The notes under the pieces are model-generated. The model had not been told where the DNA came from. It was given only the letters and a program-made list of their open reading frames with translations, and searched no databases. From positions 62,001 to 126,000 of the forward strand of contig JACKKX010000004.1 of assembly GCA_024236215.1 (NCBI GenBank): DNA of 64,000 bases, in the 5' to 3' direction. Below are positions 26,295 to 34,674 of this stretch, in pieces. Source of the DNA: Novosphingobium sp. GTDB taxonomy: Bacteria > Pseudomonadota > Alphaproteobacteria > Sphingomonadales > Sphingomonadaceae. The stretch's first letter is position 1; each line of letters begins with the position of its first letter. The position numbers and the translations under genes were made by a program.

Positions 26295-27190
26295 ACCCGC
26301 TGCGGACCCTGCCCGAACTTCTCGGCTGGCTCGATTCGATAGGCTTCGACATCGGCGAGACCCGCATTTCGCTCTACCGCGCGCTGGTGGTGCTGTTCGT
26401 CGCGATCTGCGTGATCGTGCTGGGCAAGGCGGCAACCATGCTCGCGCGCCGCTCGTTCCGGCGCATGCAGCGGCTCGATCGGGCCCAGCAATTGCTGGGC
26501 GAAAAGCTGGCCTCTATCGCCATCTGGCTGAGCCTGGCGCTGATGGCGATCGACTATCTGGGGATCAGCCTGTCCGCGCTGACAGTCTTTTCCGGGGCCT
26601 TCGGGCTGGCGATCGGTTTCGGTCTGCAAAAGACCTTCGGCAACCTCATCTCGGGCATCATCCTGCTGATGGACCGCTCGATCAAGCCGGGCGACGTGAT
26701 CGCGGTGGGCGGCACTACTCCGCCAACCTTCGGGCAGGTCAACCGGATCGGGATCCGTGCGGTTTCGGTCATCACCCGCGATCAGATCGAATTCATCATT
26801 CCCAACGAATTGCTGATGACCAGCCATGTCGAGAACTGGTCCTACACCAACCGCGACGTGCGGGTGAAGGTGCCGGTGGGCGTGGCCTATGGCACCGACA
26901 TCGATCTGGCCGAGCAGCTGATGCTCCAGGCGGCGCGCGAATCGGTGCGGGTCAAGACCGATCCCGAGCCGGTGGTCTGGCTGAGCGCATTTGGCGAAAG
27001 CTCGATCGATTTCGAGGTGCTGCTGTGGATCGACGATCCCGAAGCCGGGCTGGGCAATGTGCGCTCCGAAGTGCTCAAGCGGGTTTGGCACCTGTTCCGC
27101 GATCACGGGGTGGAGATACCCTTCCCCCAGCGCGATCTGCATATCAAGGAATGGCCCGCCCTGCCCCCGCGTGAGGCCCCGCAAAGCTGA
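26291..27190 (+). CDS. Small-conductance mechanosensitive channel (MscS family)
   Basis: A 299-aa inner-membrane channel that opens on osmotic downshock. About three N-terminal transmembrane helices are visible, the last forming the pore with FSGAFGLAIGFGLQKTFGNL. The beta domain begins RSIKPGDVIAVGG and includes FGQVNRIGIRAVSVITRD and IPNELLMTSHVENWS, followed by the C-terminal cytoplasmic domain. The ATG at 26291 overlaps the metC stop; the longer frame from 26219 runs inside metC and was not used. Its presence in a sulfur operon is probably a matter of convenience rather than function. Confidence 0.93.
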   Translation: MNPLRTLPELLGWLDSIGFDIGETRISLYRALVVLFVAICVIVLGKAATMLARRSFRRMQRLDRAQQLLGEKLASIAIWLSLALMAIDYLGISLSALTVFSGAFGLAIGFGLQKTFGNLISGIILLMDRSIKPGDVIAVGGTTPPTFGQVNRIGIRAVSVITRDQIEFIIPNELLMTSHVENWSYTNRDVRVKVPVGVAYGTDIDLAEQLMLQAARESVRVKTDPEPVVWLSAFGESSIDFEVLLWIDDPEAGLGNVRSEVLKRVWHLFRDHGVEIPFPQRDLHIKEWPALPPREAPQS

Positions 27191-27194
27191 CCTT

Positions 27195-27232
27195 GCCCCC
27201 GGCAAAGGCATTCTGACTGGCCCGCCGGGGGC
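27195..27232 (+). terminator. GC-rich hairpin after mscS
   Basis: GCCCCCGGC at 27195-27203 pairs exactly with GCCGGGGGC at 27224-27232 across a 20-base loop. It starts four bases after the mscS stop and ends 21 bases before cobA. There is no T-tract, so it could be a weak or Rho-assisted terminator or simply a structured spacer. Confidence 0.3.
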
Positions 27233-27253
27233 CGCACCGCCACATCGCGCAGC

Positions 27254-28027
27254 ATGAACCAAGCTGCCCCAACCCCCGCAAAGGTCTGGCTGGTCGGCGC
27301 CGGCCCCGGCGATCCCGAGCTGCTGACGCTGCGCGCCGCGCGCCTGATCGGGGCGGCGCGGCTGATCGTCCACGATGGACTGGTCGATCCGGCGATCCTC
27401 GCCCTCGCCCACCCGGAAGCGCGGCTGATCTCGGTCGCCAAGGCGCGCTCGCGCCACACCATGAGCCAGGCGGCGATCAACGCCCTGCTGGTGCGGGAAG
27501 CACTGGCCGGGACCGAGGTGGTACGGCTGAAGGGCGGCGATCCCTTCATTTTCGGGCGCGGCGGCGAAGAGGCCGAGGCCTGCCGGGCGGCCGGTGTGCC
27601 GGTGGAAGTGGTGCCGGGCATCAGCGCCGCGACCGGCGCGGCGGCGGCGGCGCAGCTCCCGCTGACCCACCGCAGCTCTGCCTCGATCGTGTCGTTCGTT
27701 GCCGGGCAGTGCAAGGGCCTGTCGGATCAGGACTGGACCGGGCTGGCCGGGCACGGTCGCACGCTGGTGATCTACATGGGCGTGGCTACCGCCGGTAGCA
27801 TCGCGGAAAAGCTGATGGCAGACGGTCTCGCCCCCGCCATGCCGGTGGCGGTGATCGAGAATGCCACCCGCCCGGCGATGCGCGTGCTGCGCGCGCCGCT
27901 GGCCGGCCTGCCCGCGCTGGTGGCCGAGGAAAAGGTCGCCAGCCCGGCGCTGATCGTGATCGGCGAGGTTGCCGCGACTCCCCAAACCCACAAATTGCGC
28001 GCCCTAGCGCTGGAGGCACTGGCATGA
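27254..28027 (+). CDS. cobA: Uroporphyrinogen-III C-methyltransferase
   Basis: A 257-aa SAM-dependent enzyme that methylates uroporphyrinogen III to precorrin-2, the first step to siroheme, the cofactor of the sulfite reductase encoded two genes downstream. Family motifs are VWLVGAGPGDPELLTLRA near the N-terminus, VVRLKGGDPFIFGRGGEEAE, and VPGISAATGAAAAAQLPLTHR. It is the methyltransferase-only form, without the CysG dehydrogenase/ferrochelatase part. That activity must come from elsewhere in the genome. It overlaps the DUF2849 gene as ATGA. Confidence 0.95.
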   Translation: MNQAAPTPAKVWLVGAGPGDPELLTLRAARLIGAARLIVHDGLVDPAILALAHPEARLISVAKARSRHTMSQAAINALLVREALAGTEVVRLKGGDPFIFGRGGEEAEACRAAGVPVEVVPGISAATGAAAAAQLPLTHRSSASIVSFVAGQCKGLSDQDWTGLAGHGRTLVIYMGVATAGSIAEKLMADGLAPAMPVAVIENATRPAMRVLRAPLAGLPALVAEEKVASPALIVIGEVAATPQTHKLRALALEALA

Positions 28028-28320
28028 AGATCCTGACCGGAAACGATCTCAAGACCGGGGCAGTGGTCTGGTGGGACGGCGTATCGTGGTCGCTCCATGT
28101 CGAGGATGCGATCGATGCCGGCGATCAGGCCGAAACCATCCTCGCCCGCGAACAGGCCACCCGCCGCGTCAATGCCGCCTATGCGATCGACGCCACCCGC
28201 GAAGAAGGCGGAGTGCGCCCTGCGCACATCAAGGAACGCATCCGCGCGCTTGGCCCCACCGTGCGCGCCGACCTGACACTGAAGCCGGCCGATCCCGAGG
28301 CCGGAAACTGGGTGATCTGA
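28024..28320 (+). CDS. DUF2849 protein of the sulfite reductase operon
   Basis: A 98-aa soluble protein (MKILTGNDLKTGAVVWWDG...) matching the DUF2849 family, which in alphaproteobacteria is found beside cysI. It is overlapped by cobA at the start (ATGA) and by cysI at the end (TGATG). Constant linkage suggests a small accessory or regulatory role in sulfite reduction, but no catalytic residues are evident and none is proven to my knowledge. Confidence 0.85.
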   Translation: MKILTGNDLKTGAVVWWDGVSWSLHVEDAIDAGDQAETILAREQATRRVNAAYAIDATREEGGVRPAHIKERIRALGPTVRADLTLKPADPEAGNWVI

Positions 28321-29948
28321 TGTACAAGTACGACACTTACGACCAGCAGCTGGTCGATACCCGGGTCGAGGAATTTCGCGACCAGGTGCGCCGCCGCCTC
28401 GAAGGCCATATCACCGAGGACCAGTTCAAGCCGCTACGGCTGATGAACGGGCTCTACCTGCAGCTCCACGCCTACATGCTGCGCGTGGCGGTGCCCTATG
28501 GCACGCTGAACAGCGCGCAGATGCGGATGCTGGGCCACATCGCCGACAAATACGATCGCGGCTATGGCCACTTCACCACCCGTCAGAACATCCAGTACAA
28601 CTGGATCAAGCTGGAACAGGCTCCCGATATCCTTGCCGATCTCGCCTCGGTCGAGATGCATGCGATCCAGACCAGCGGCAACTGCATCCGCAACACCACC
28701 TCCGACCAGTATGCCGGGGCCGCCGCCGACGAGGTGGTCGATCCGCGTCCCTATGCCGAGCTGATCCGCCAGTGGAGCACCTTCCACCCGGAGTTCAGCT
28801 TCCTGCCGCGCAAGTTCAAGATGGCGGTGATCGCCAGCGATACCGACCGCGCGGCAATGCGGCTGCACGACATCGGCATCAAGATCGTGCGCAATGATGC
28901 GAGCGATCTGGGCGCCGCATTCTACGTCGGCGGCGGCATGGGCCGCACCCCGATGATCGCGCCCTGCATCAATCCCTTCGTGCCGCTTGACCGGTTCATC
29001 ACTTATGCCGAGGCCTGCCTGCGCGTCTACAATCGCCACGGCCGCCGCGACAACAAGTACAAGGCGCGGATCAAGATCCTGGTCCACGAGCTGGGCAAGG
29101 AAGAATACACCCGCCAGGTCGAGGCTGAATTCGCGCACCTGTTGACCCAGGGCGTCGAGCCGCCACTGGCCGAACTGGAACGGATCAAGGCGCAATTCAC
29201 CGAGCCGCCGTTCGAAGTCGGGATATCGGATGAAGTGGACCGCTCCGATCCCGACTTCGCGCTGTGGCTCGAAACCAATTGCCTGGCGCACAGGCAGCCG
29301 GGCTATGTGGCGGTCACGATCAGCCTCAAGCCGGTCGGCGGGATACCGGGCGATGCCAGCGCCGATCAGATGCGGCTGATGGCCGATCTGGCCCGCGATT
29401 ACAGCTTCGACGAGCTGCGCGTCACCCACGCCCAGAACGTGGTCCTGCCGCACGTGAAGAAGGCCGATCTTTACGCGCTGTGGCAGGCTCTCGATGCAGC
29501 AGGGCTGGGCACGGCAAACCTTGACCGGATCGGCGATATCATCGCCTGTCCGGGGCTGGACTATTGCAGCCTGGCCAATGCCCGCTCGATCCCTGTGGCG
29601 CAGAAGATCAGCGAGCGGCTTTCGCCGCGCTCAGATGAGATCGGCGAGCTGAAGCTCAAGATCTCGGGCTGCATCAACGCCTGCGGCCACCACCATGCTG
29701 GCCACATCGGCATCCTGGGGGTCGATCGCAAGGGGGTGGAAAACTACCAGCTGCTGCTCGGCGGCAACGAAGGCGCCGATACCTCGCTCGGCACGATCAC
29801 CGGTCCCGGTTTCGACGAAGACGGAATCGTCGACGCGGTGGACAGGGCGACCGGCGTGTACCTCGCCAACAAGCAGGGCGCGGAACGCTTCCTCGATACC
29901 TACCGCCGCATCGGCATGGCCCCGTTCAAGGAGGCGATCTATGGCTGA
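28320..29948 (+). CDS. cysI: Sulfite reductase (siroheme, 4Fe-4S)
   Basis: A 542-aa nitrite/sulfite reductase family enzyme that reduces sulfite to sulfide. Cluster and siroheme ligands are in CPGLDYC (C-x5-C) and CINAC (C-x3-C, followed by GHHHAGHIG). Substrate-pocket basic residues lie around TTRQNIQYNW and QTSGNCIRNTTSDQYAG. The ATG overlaps the DUF2849 stop by one base; the frame extends upstream to 28071 but that part overlaps known neighbours. No cysJ flavoprotein is encoded in the operon, so ferredoxin or another donor is likely. The operon (cobA, cysH) argues for sulfite rather than nitrite as substrate. Confidence 0.92.
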   Translation: MYKYDTYDQQLVDTRVEEFRDQVRRRLEGHITEDQFKPLRLMNGLYLQLHAYMLRVAVPYGTLNSAQMRMLGHIADKYDRGYGHFTTRQNIQYNWIKLEQAPDILADLASVEMHAIQTSGNCIRNTTSDQYAGAAADEVVDPRPYAELIRQWSTFHPEFSFLPRKFKMAVIASDTDRAAMRLHDIGIKIVRNDASDLGAAFYVGGGMGRTPMIAPCINPFVPLDRFITYAEACLRVYNRHGRRDNKYKARIKILVHELGKEEYTRQVEAEFAHLLTQGVEPPLAELERIKAQFTEPPFEVGISDEVDRSDPDFALWLETNCLAHRQPGYVAVTISLKPVGGIPGDASADQMRLMADLARDYSFDELRVTHAQNVVLPHVKKADLYALWQALDAAGLGTANLDRIGDIIACPGLDYCSLANARSIPVAQKISERLSPRSDEIGELKLKISGCINACGHHHAGHIGILGVDRKGVENYQLLLGGNEGADTSLGTITGPGFDEDGIVDAVDRATGVYLANKQGAERFLDTYRRIGMAPFKEAIYG

Positions 29949-30369
29949 GGTCCAGTTCCGCTTCCGCGACGATGAGCCCGTGGCCGATCCGGGCGTGACG
30001 GTGGATGCCTTCGGCGCCCAGAGCAACGCTGCGGCGGTGCGGCTTGAACCGGGCGACGATGCCCGCGATCTGCTGCCGCATTTGGGTCGCCTGCGGCTGG
30101 TCGAGGTCAACTTTCCGGTCTTTGGCGACGGGCGCGGCTATTCGGCGGCGCGGATCCTGCGCGAGGCGGGCTACGCGGGTGAACTGCGCGCGGTGGGCGA
30201 TGTGCTGGTCGATCAGCTCGCCTATCTGCGGCGCTGCGGGTTCGATGCCTTCGCACCCGAAGTGCCGCTCGACCCCGTCGATGCCGAAGCCGCCTTCGCC
30301 CGCTACGAACAGGCCTATCAACCCGCCGCCGATGGCCTGCGCCCGGTCTGGGCGCTGCGTCATGGCTGA
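29941..30369 (+). CDS. DUF934 protein of the sulfite reductase operon
   Basis: A 142-aa protein of family DUF934 containing LRLVEVNFPVFGDGRGYSAARILRE and GDVLVDQLAYLRRCGFDAF, the conserved family core. It overlaps cysI by 8 bases and cysH by 8 bases. The family is found almost only next to cysI and has been proposed to serve in electron transfer or assembly of CysJ-less sulfite reductases; that is inference. No cofactor-binding cysteines beyond a single Cys are seen. Confidence 0.87.
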   Translation: MAEVQFRFRDDEPVADPGVTVDAFGAQSNAAAVRLEPGDDARDLLPHLGRLRLVEVNFPVFGDGRGYSAARILREAGYAGELRAVGDVLVDQLAYLRRCGFDAFAPEVPLDPVDAEAAFARYEQAYQPAADGLRPVWALRHG

Positions 30370-31147
30370 AGCCGCCCGGCGCATCGACCGGCTCGACACC
30401 GCCGCGCGCTTCACCGCGGCGGATGCTGAGGCGCTCAATGCGCGCTTCGCGGGCGTTCCGACCCAGGAAATGCTTGCGGCCGTGCTGACCGAGGGTCTGG
30501 CCGGGCGGATCGCTGCGGTTTCCAGCTTCGGTGCGGAAAGCGCGGTACTGCTCCACCTGATCGCCAGCATCGATCCGGCGGTGCCAGTTCTGTTTCTCGA
30601 TACGGGCAAGCACTTTACCGAGACGCTGGCCTATCGCGATGAGCTGATCGCGCGGCTGGACCTGGGCGACGTGCGCAGCCTTGCCCCCGATCCGGCCGAA
30701 CTGGCCGCGCGCGACGAAAGCGGCCTCAGGTGGTCCTACGATCCCGATGGCTGCTGCGAGATCCGCAAGGTCCGCCCGCTGGCCCGCGCGCTCGAAGAGT
30801 TCGATGCCAGCTTCACCGGCCGCAAGGGCTTTCAGAGCGCGACCCGGTCCGGCCTGGCCCGGTTCGAGATCGACACCACCGACGCGGCTGGCCGGCTCAA
30901 GGTCAACCCGCTGGCCGACTGGTCGAGCGGCCAGATCGAGGATTATCTCATCGCCAGCGGCCTGCCGGCGCATCCGCTGGTCGCGCGCGGCTACCCCTCG
31001 ATCGGTTGTTCGCCCTGCACTTCGGTGGTCGCGCCGGGCGAGGATCCGCGCGCAGGGCGCTGGCGCGGCTGGGACAAGACCGAGTGCGGTATCCACGTCG
31101 AAGGCGCGGCGGAAGAGTTGCCGCCGGGATACGATCCGGCGTTCTGA
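30362..31147 (+). CDS. cysH: Adenylyl-sulfate (APS) reductase
   Basis: A 261-aa reductase giving sulfite from activated sulfate. The P-loop-like SSFGAESAVLLHL opens the nucleotide domain. The 4Fe-4S cysteines Cys-Cys (DGCCEIRKV) and C-x2-C (GCSPCTS) mark it as the APS-using type rather than PAPS. The C-terminal ECGIH carries the thiol that attacks the substrate. It is the last gene of the operon, overlapping DUF934 by 8 bases. Its TGA abuts the stop of the next convergent gene without a spacer. No cysDN sulfurylase is in the window. Confidence 0.93.
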   Translation: MAEAARRIDRLDTAARFTAADAEALNARFAGVPTQEMLAAVLTEGLAGRIAAVSSFGAESAVLLHLIASIDPAVPVLFLDTGKHFTETLAYRDELIARLDLGDVRSLAPDPAELAARDESGLRWSYDPDGCCEIRKVRPLARALEEFDASFTGRKGFQSATRSGLARFEIDTTDAAGRLKVNPLADWSSGQIEDYLIASGLPAHPLVARGYPSIGCSPCTSVVAPGEDPRAGRWRGWDKTECGIHVEGAAEELPPGYDPAF

Positions 31148-32056
31148 TCAGAGCCAGCCGGCGTCGCGATACCACTTCGCCGTGGCCTTGAGGCCTTCGC
31201 GCGTCGGGACCAGCGGCTCCCACAGCGCGGCGGAGGGACGCGCGCCTTGGCTCACCACCCAATCGGGATGGGCCATGTAGCCGGCCCGGTCGAGCGTCAG
31301 TTTGGCCTTGTCGCGGCGCAGGAAGCGGTCGGCCCGCGCCGCGCGTTCGAGCGAGGCGCGCGAGAGGTGCACCACCCACGGACGCCGCCCCATCGCCCAG
31401 CCGATCGCGCGCGCGACCTCATAGTGGCTCCAGCCGCCGGTGCGGCCGTCATCGGGCTCGAACAGCTGCTGGCTTACTCCTTCGCCGCCAGGAACCAGCG
31501 CCAGCAGCAGCCGGGCCAGATCGTCAACGTGAAGCAGCGAGCTGCGCCCCTCGCGCGGAGGCATCGGCATCAGTCCCCAGCGCGCCGCCTTGAACATGTC
31601 GAGCGTATCGCGGTCGCCCGGGCCAAAGATCCACGGCGGGCGCACCACGGTCCAGTCCAGACCGCTGGCCATGACCAGCTTTTCCGCCCGCGCCTTGCTG
31701 GCGCCATAGGCCGACAGCTCGGGCTCGCGCGCGGAGAGCGAGGAAACGAAGACGAAACGCTGCACGCCCTCGGCCTTGGCTGCCTCGATCAGGGCCAGGG
31801 TGCCCAGCACATTGCCGCGCTCGAACTCCTGCGGATCGGGCGCGTTGACCACTCCGGCGACGTGGATCACCGCTTCGGTGCCGCGCACCAGCTCGCGCAG
31901 CGCCTGTGCATCGGCAAGATCGCCCGCGATCCATTCGACCCCGCCGCGACCCTGCTGCTCGCGCCGGGTCAGGGCGCGCACTGCCACCTGGCCGCGCGCG
32001 CGTTCGAGCAGGGTCTGGCCGACAAACCCGGTCGCGCCGGTAACGGCAATGGTCAC
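31148..32056 (-). CDS. NAD(P)-dependent epimerase/dehydratase family protein
   Basis: A 302-aa extended SDR protein. The nucleotide-binding motif TGATGFVGQ is at residues 6-14, followed by AVIHVAGVVNAPDP, and the catalytic YGASKARAEK holds the YxxxK pair. The start is a GTG at 32056 overlapping the proB stop as GTGA. The substrate is unknown; the family includes sugar-nucleotide epimerases and complex I NDUFA9-like proteins. Order on this strand is obgE-proB-this gene, suggesting one transcript, although no functional link with proline synthesis is evident. Confidence 0.87.
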   Translation of the reverse strand: MTIAVTGATGFVGQTLLERARGQVAVRALTRREQQGRGGVEWIAGDLADAQALRELVRGTEAVIHVAGVVNAPDPQEFERGNVLGTLALIEAAKAEGVQRFVFVSSLSAREPELSAYGASKARAEKLVMASGLDWTVVRPPWIFGPGDRDTLDMFKAARWGLMPMPPREGRSSLLHVDDLARLLLALVPGGEGVSQQLFEPDDGRTGGWSHYEVARAIGWAMGRRPWVVHLSRASLERAARADRFLRRDKAKLTLDRAGYMAHPDWVVSQGARPSAALWEPLVPTREGLKATAKWYRDAGWL

Positions 32057-33183
32057 AGCAGAACCATCTGATCGCGGTGGACCACCGCCGGGCGCGGGGC
32101 ATAGCCCAGTAGCGCGGCGTGATCGCCGCTTTGCCGACCCATGATCGTGCGGCATTCGGCGGCATCGTATTCGCTGAGGCCGTGGGCCAGCACCTGCCCC
32201 TCCGCATCGCGGACCGCAACCGCGTCCCCCCGGCGAAATTCACCCTCAACGGAAGCGATCCCGGCGGCGAGCAGGCTCGATCCCTTGCCCAGCGCCCGCG
32301 CCGCGCCGGCATCGACCACCAGCGCGCCCTTCAAATGCAGCCTCCCTCCCAGCCAGGCCTTGCGCGCGCCATCCTTGCGGAGGGGGAGGAACAGTGTGCC
32401 GATCCCCTCGCCCAGCGCGCGGGCGATCGGCGCATCGTGCAGCCCGCTGGCAATGGCCAGCGCGATCCCCGCCCGCTCGGCAATCTCCGCCGCCTGGAGC
32501 TTGCTGGTCATGCCGCCCGAGCCCATGCCGGAGGACGATCCGCCGCTGGCCATGGCATGGATTTCGGCGGTAACCCCGCGCACCTCGTCCAGTAGCTGGG
32601 CACCGGGATCGGCCGGATTGCGATCGTAGAGGCCGTCGACATCGGAAAGCAGCAACACGCCCTGCGCCTGCGCCGCCTGGGCCACCCGCGCGGCGAGCCG
32701 GTCATTGTCACCAAAGCGGATTTCCTGGGTCGCGACCGAATCGTTCTCGTTGATGACCGGCACCGCACCGGCATCGAGCAGCCGCGTGAGCGTGGCCGTA
32801 GCGTTGAGGTAGCGCCGCCGCTCCTCCAAATCTTCCAGCGTGAGCAGCAATTGCGCGGCGGTCAGCCCGTGCGCCGCCAGCAGTTCGGCCCACAGCCCCG
32901 AAAGCGCGATCTGCCCCACCGCGGCCGCCGCCTGGGCATCGGCCAGACTGGCCCGCCCGCCCTTGTCCAGCCCCAGCCGCGCCGCACCCAGCGCGATCGC
33001 GCCCGAGGAGACCACGATCACATCCTGGCCCCGCGCGCGCGCCGCCGCCAGTTCAGCCACCAGCCCTTCGAGCCAGCCGCGCCGCACCCCGTCCCTGCCG
33101 ACCAGCAGCGACGAGCCGACCTTGACCACCAGACGGCGGCAGGCGGACTTGTCGGCCAGATCGGAAAGGCGCGCGATGGTCAT
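32053..33183 (-). CDS. proB: Glutamate 5-kinase
   Basis: A 376-aa enzyme catalysing the first step of proline synthesis from glutamate. The amino acid kinase domain (about 1-260) has RRLVVKVGSSLLVG, VSSGAIALGAARLGL, PVINENDSVAT and the loop GGMTSKLQAAEIAERAG. A C-terminal PUA domain (about 280-360) contains KGALVVDAGAARALGKGSSLLAAGI. Length is normal. It lies 44 bases downstream of obgE, a common bacterial pairing. The next pathway enzyme proA is not in the window, but proC is at 36360. Confidence 0.96.
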   Translation of the reverse strand: MTIARLSDLADKSACRRLVVKVGSSLLVGRDGVRRGWLEGLVAELAAARARGQDVIVVSSGAIALGAARLGLDKGGRASLADAQAAAAVGQIALSGLWAELLAAHGLTAAQLLLTLEDLEERRRYLNATATLTRLLDAGAVPVINENDSVATQEIRFGDNDRLAARVAQAAQAQGVLLLSDVDGLYDRNPADPGAQLLDEVRGVTAEIHAMASGGSSSGMGSGGMTSKLQAAEIAERAGIALAIASGLHDAPIARALGEGIGTLFLPLRKDGARKAWLGGRLHLKGALVVDAGAARALGKGSSLLAAGIASVEGEFRRGDAVAVRDAEGQVLAHGLSEYDAAECRTIMGRQSGDHAALLGYAPRPAVVHRDQMVLL

Positions 33184-33227
33184 GGCGCGGGATTAGCGGC
33201 TGATGCCTTGGCCGCAAGTCTTTTGGA

Positions 33228-34280
33228 TCAGAGTGGCGACCAGGGCCGCTCGTCGCCCTCCTCGCGCTCTCCATCGGGGCGTTCGGTTACGGTCTGGGCG
33301 GGGAGGTATTCGAGCACCGCATCGAGCAGCGCGCCGATTCCCTTGCCGGTCGCGCCGGAAATCGGGAACACCTTGGCCACACCTGCGGCGCGCAGCTCCT
33401 TGCTGAAGGCGCGGACCAGTTCGGTATCGATCAGGTCGATCTTGTTGAGCGCAACCAGCCGCGGCTTGCCCTCCAGCCCGGCGCCATAGGCCGCCAGCTC
33501 TTCCTCGACCACTTCCAGCGCCTCGACCGGATCGAGCCCATTGGCGTCGATCAGGTGGATCAGCACCCGGCAGCGCTCGATATGACCCAGAAACCGGTCG
33601 CCTACACCTGCGCCCTCGGCCGCTCCGGCGATCAATCCGGGAATGTCGGCCAGCACGAATTCGCGGCCCTTGTGCCGCACCACGCCCAGCTGCGGGCGCA
33701 GCGTGGTGAAAGCATAGTCGCCAACCTTGGCCTTGGCATTGGTGATCTGGTTGATGAAGGTGCTCTTGCCGGCATTGGGCAGCCCGACAAGCCCGGCATC
33801 GGCCAGCAGCTTGAGCCGCAGCCAGACCCACATTTCCTCGAACGGTTCGCCCGGCTGGTGCTGGCGCGGGGCGCGGTTGGTGCTGGTCTTGTAGCTGGCG
33901 TTGCCGCGTCCGCCCAGGCCGCCATGGAGCAGGGTGATGCGCTGGCCCGCTTCGGTCAGGTCGGCCAGCACGGTTTCGCGATCGTCATCGAGGATCTGGG
34001 TTCCCACCGGAACCTTGATCACCATATCCTTGCCCGCCGCGCCGTTGCGGTCCTTGCCCGAACCATGGATTCCGCGCTGGGCTTTGAAATGCTGGGTATA
34101 GCGAAAGTCGATCAGGGTGTTGAGCCCGGCCACCGCCTCGAACACCACATCGCCGCCCCGGCCTCCGTTGCCGCCATCGGGCCCGCCATATTCGACATAT
34201 TTCTCGCGCCGGAACGACACCGCTCCGGGGCCACCGGCGCCCGAGCGAATGTAAATCTTGGCCTGATCGAGAAAATGCAT
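33228..34280 (-). CDS. obgE: Obg-family GTPase
   Basis: A 350-aa GTPase involved in 50S ribosome assembly and stress signalling. The N-terminal Obg fold has the glycine-rich GGPDGGNGGRGGDVVF. The central G domain has GLPNAGKST, ADIPGLIAGAAEGAGVGDRFL and NKIDLID. The C-terminus is short and acidic, as in many alphaproteobacteria. The start at 34280 (MHFLDQAKIYI) matches the family. It is followed by proB on the same strand. Confidence 0.97.
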   Translation of the reverse strand: MHFLDQAKIYIRSGAGGPGAVSFRREKYVEYGGPDGGNGGRGGDVVFEAVAGLNTLIDFRYTQHFKAQRGIHGSGKDRNGAAGKDMVIKVPVGTQILDDDRETVLADLTEAGQRITLLHGGLGGRGNASYKTSTNRAPRQHQPGEPFEEMWVWLRLKLLADAGLVGLPNAGKSTFINQITNAKAKVGDYAFTTLRPQLGVVRHKGREFVLADIPGLIAGAAEGAGVGDRFLGHIERCRVLIHLIDANGLDPVEALEVVEEELAAYGAGLEGKPRLVALNKIDLIDTELVRAFSKELRAAGVAKVFPISGATGKGIGALLDAVLEYLPAQTVTERPDGEREEGDERPWSPL

Positions 34281-34305
34281 GGTTGGGGGCTAACGGAGCG
34301 CGGGG

Positions 34306-34331
34306 CCTTCGACAAGCTCGGGCCGAACGGG
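34306..34331 (+). repeat. Single unit of a widespread proteobacterial palindromic repeat
   Basis: The stretch containing TTCGACAAGCTC and CGAACGG just upstream of obgE matches the common dispersed repeat that, when translated on the other strand, gives the telltale peptide RPELVEG. TTCG at 34308 and CGAA at 34324 form part of the imperfect palindrome. It is recognised from general experience of such repeats; genome copy number was not checked. Confidence 0.5.
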
Positions 34332-34352
34332 AGGGGGGCACAGGGCGCTACC

Positions 34353-34497
34353 GCGGGTTGGTTGAGAATTGGCCCAGGGTGAGCCGAAAATGGCGGATTT
34401 CGAGAACCGGAGCGCAGCGGCCTGCTGGCCGTGAGCATCGGAAGCGCAGAAAGCCGCCGTTTGCAGGCCATCCTGGGCCAATTATCAGCCAACCCGC
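34353..34497. repeat. 145-bp long-hairpin element abutting tRNA-Ala
   Basis: Arms 34353-34378 and 34472-34497 are inverted copies over 26 bases with two mismatches (GCGGGTTGG outermost). Inside, AAATGGCGG with GATTTC pairs in large part with GAAAGCCGCCGTTT. The centre contains the small hairpin CGGCC-TGCT-GGCCG, so the whole could fold into one long stem. A direct repeat (ACCGGAGCGCAG and ATCGGAAGCGCAG) brackets the centre. It ends one base from the 3' end of tRNA-Ala and may terminate its transcript, but its size fits a dispersed palindromic element better. Confidence 0.65.
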
Positions 34498-34498
34498 C

Positions 34499-34574
<76 letters not shown>

Positions 34575-34674
34575 GTTCCAGTGCGAGTGCGAAGGGCCAG
34601 GCCCATCGCGCGAGGCGCCCCCTTAGCGAAGTGGGCGCGCGCATGAAAGCGCAAAATGCGCGCTCTGCGGTGGG

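Noticed and set aside
25781-27991. A 736-codon antisense frame across metC, mscS and cobA
   Set aside because: It spans three well-supported genes on the other strand and shows no recognisable protein features.
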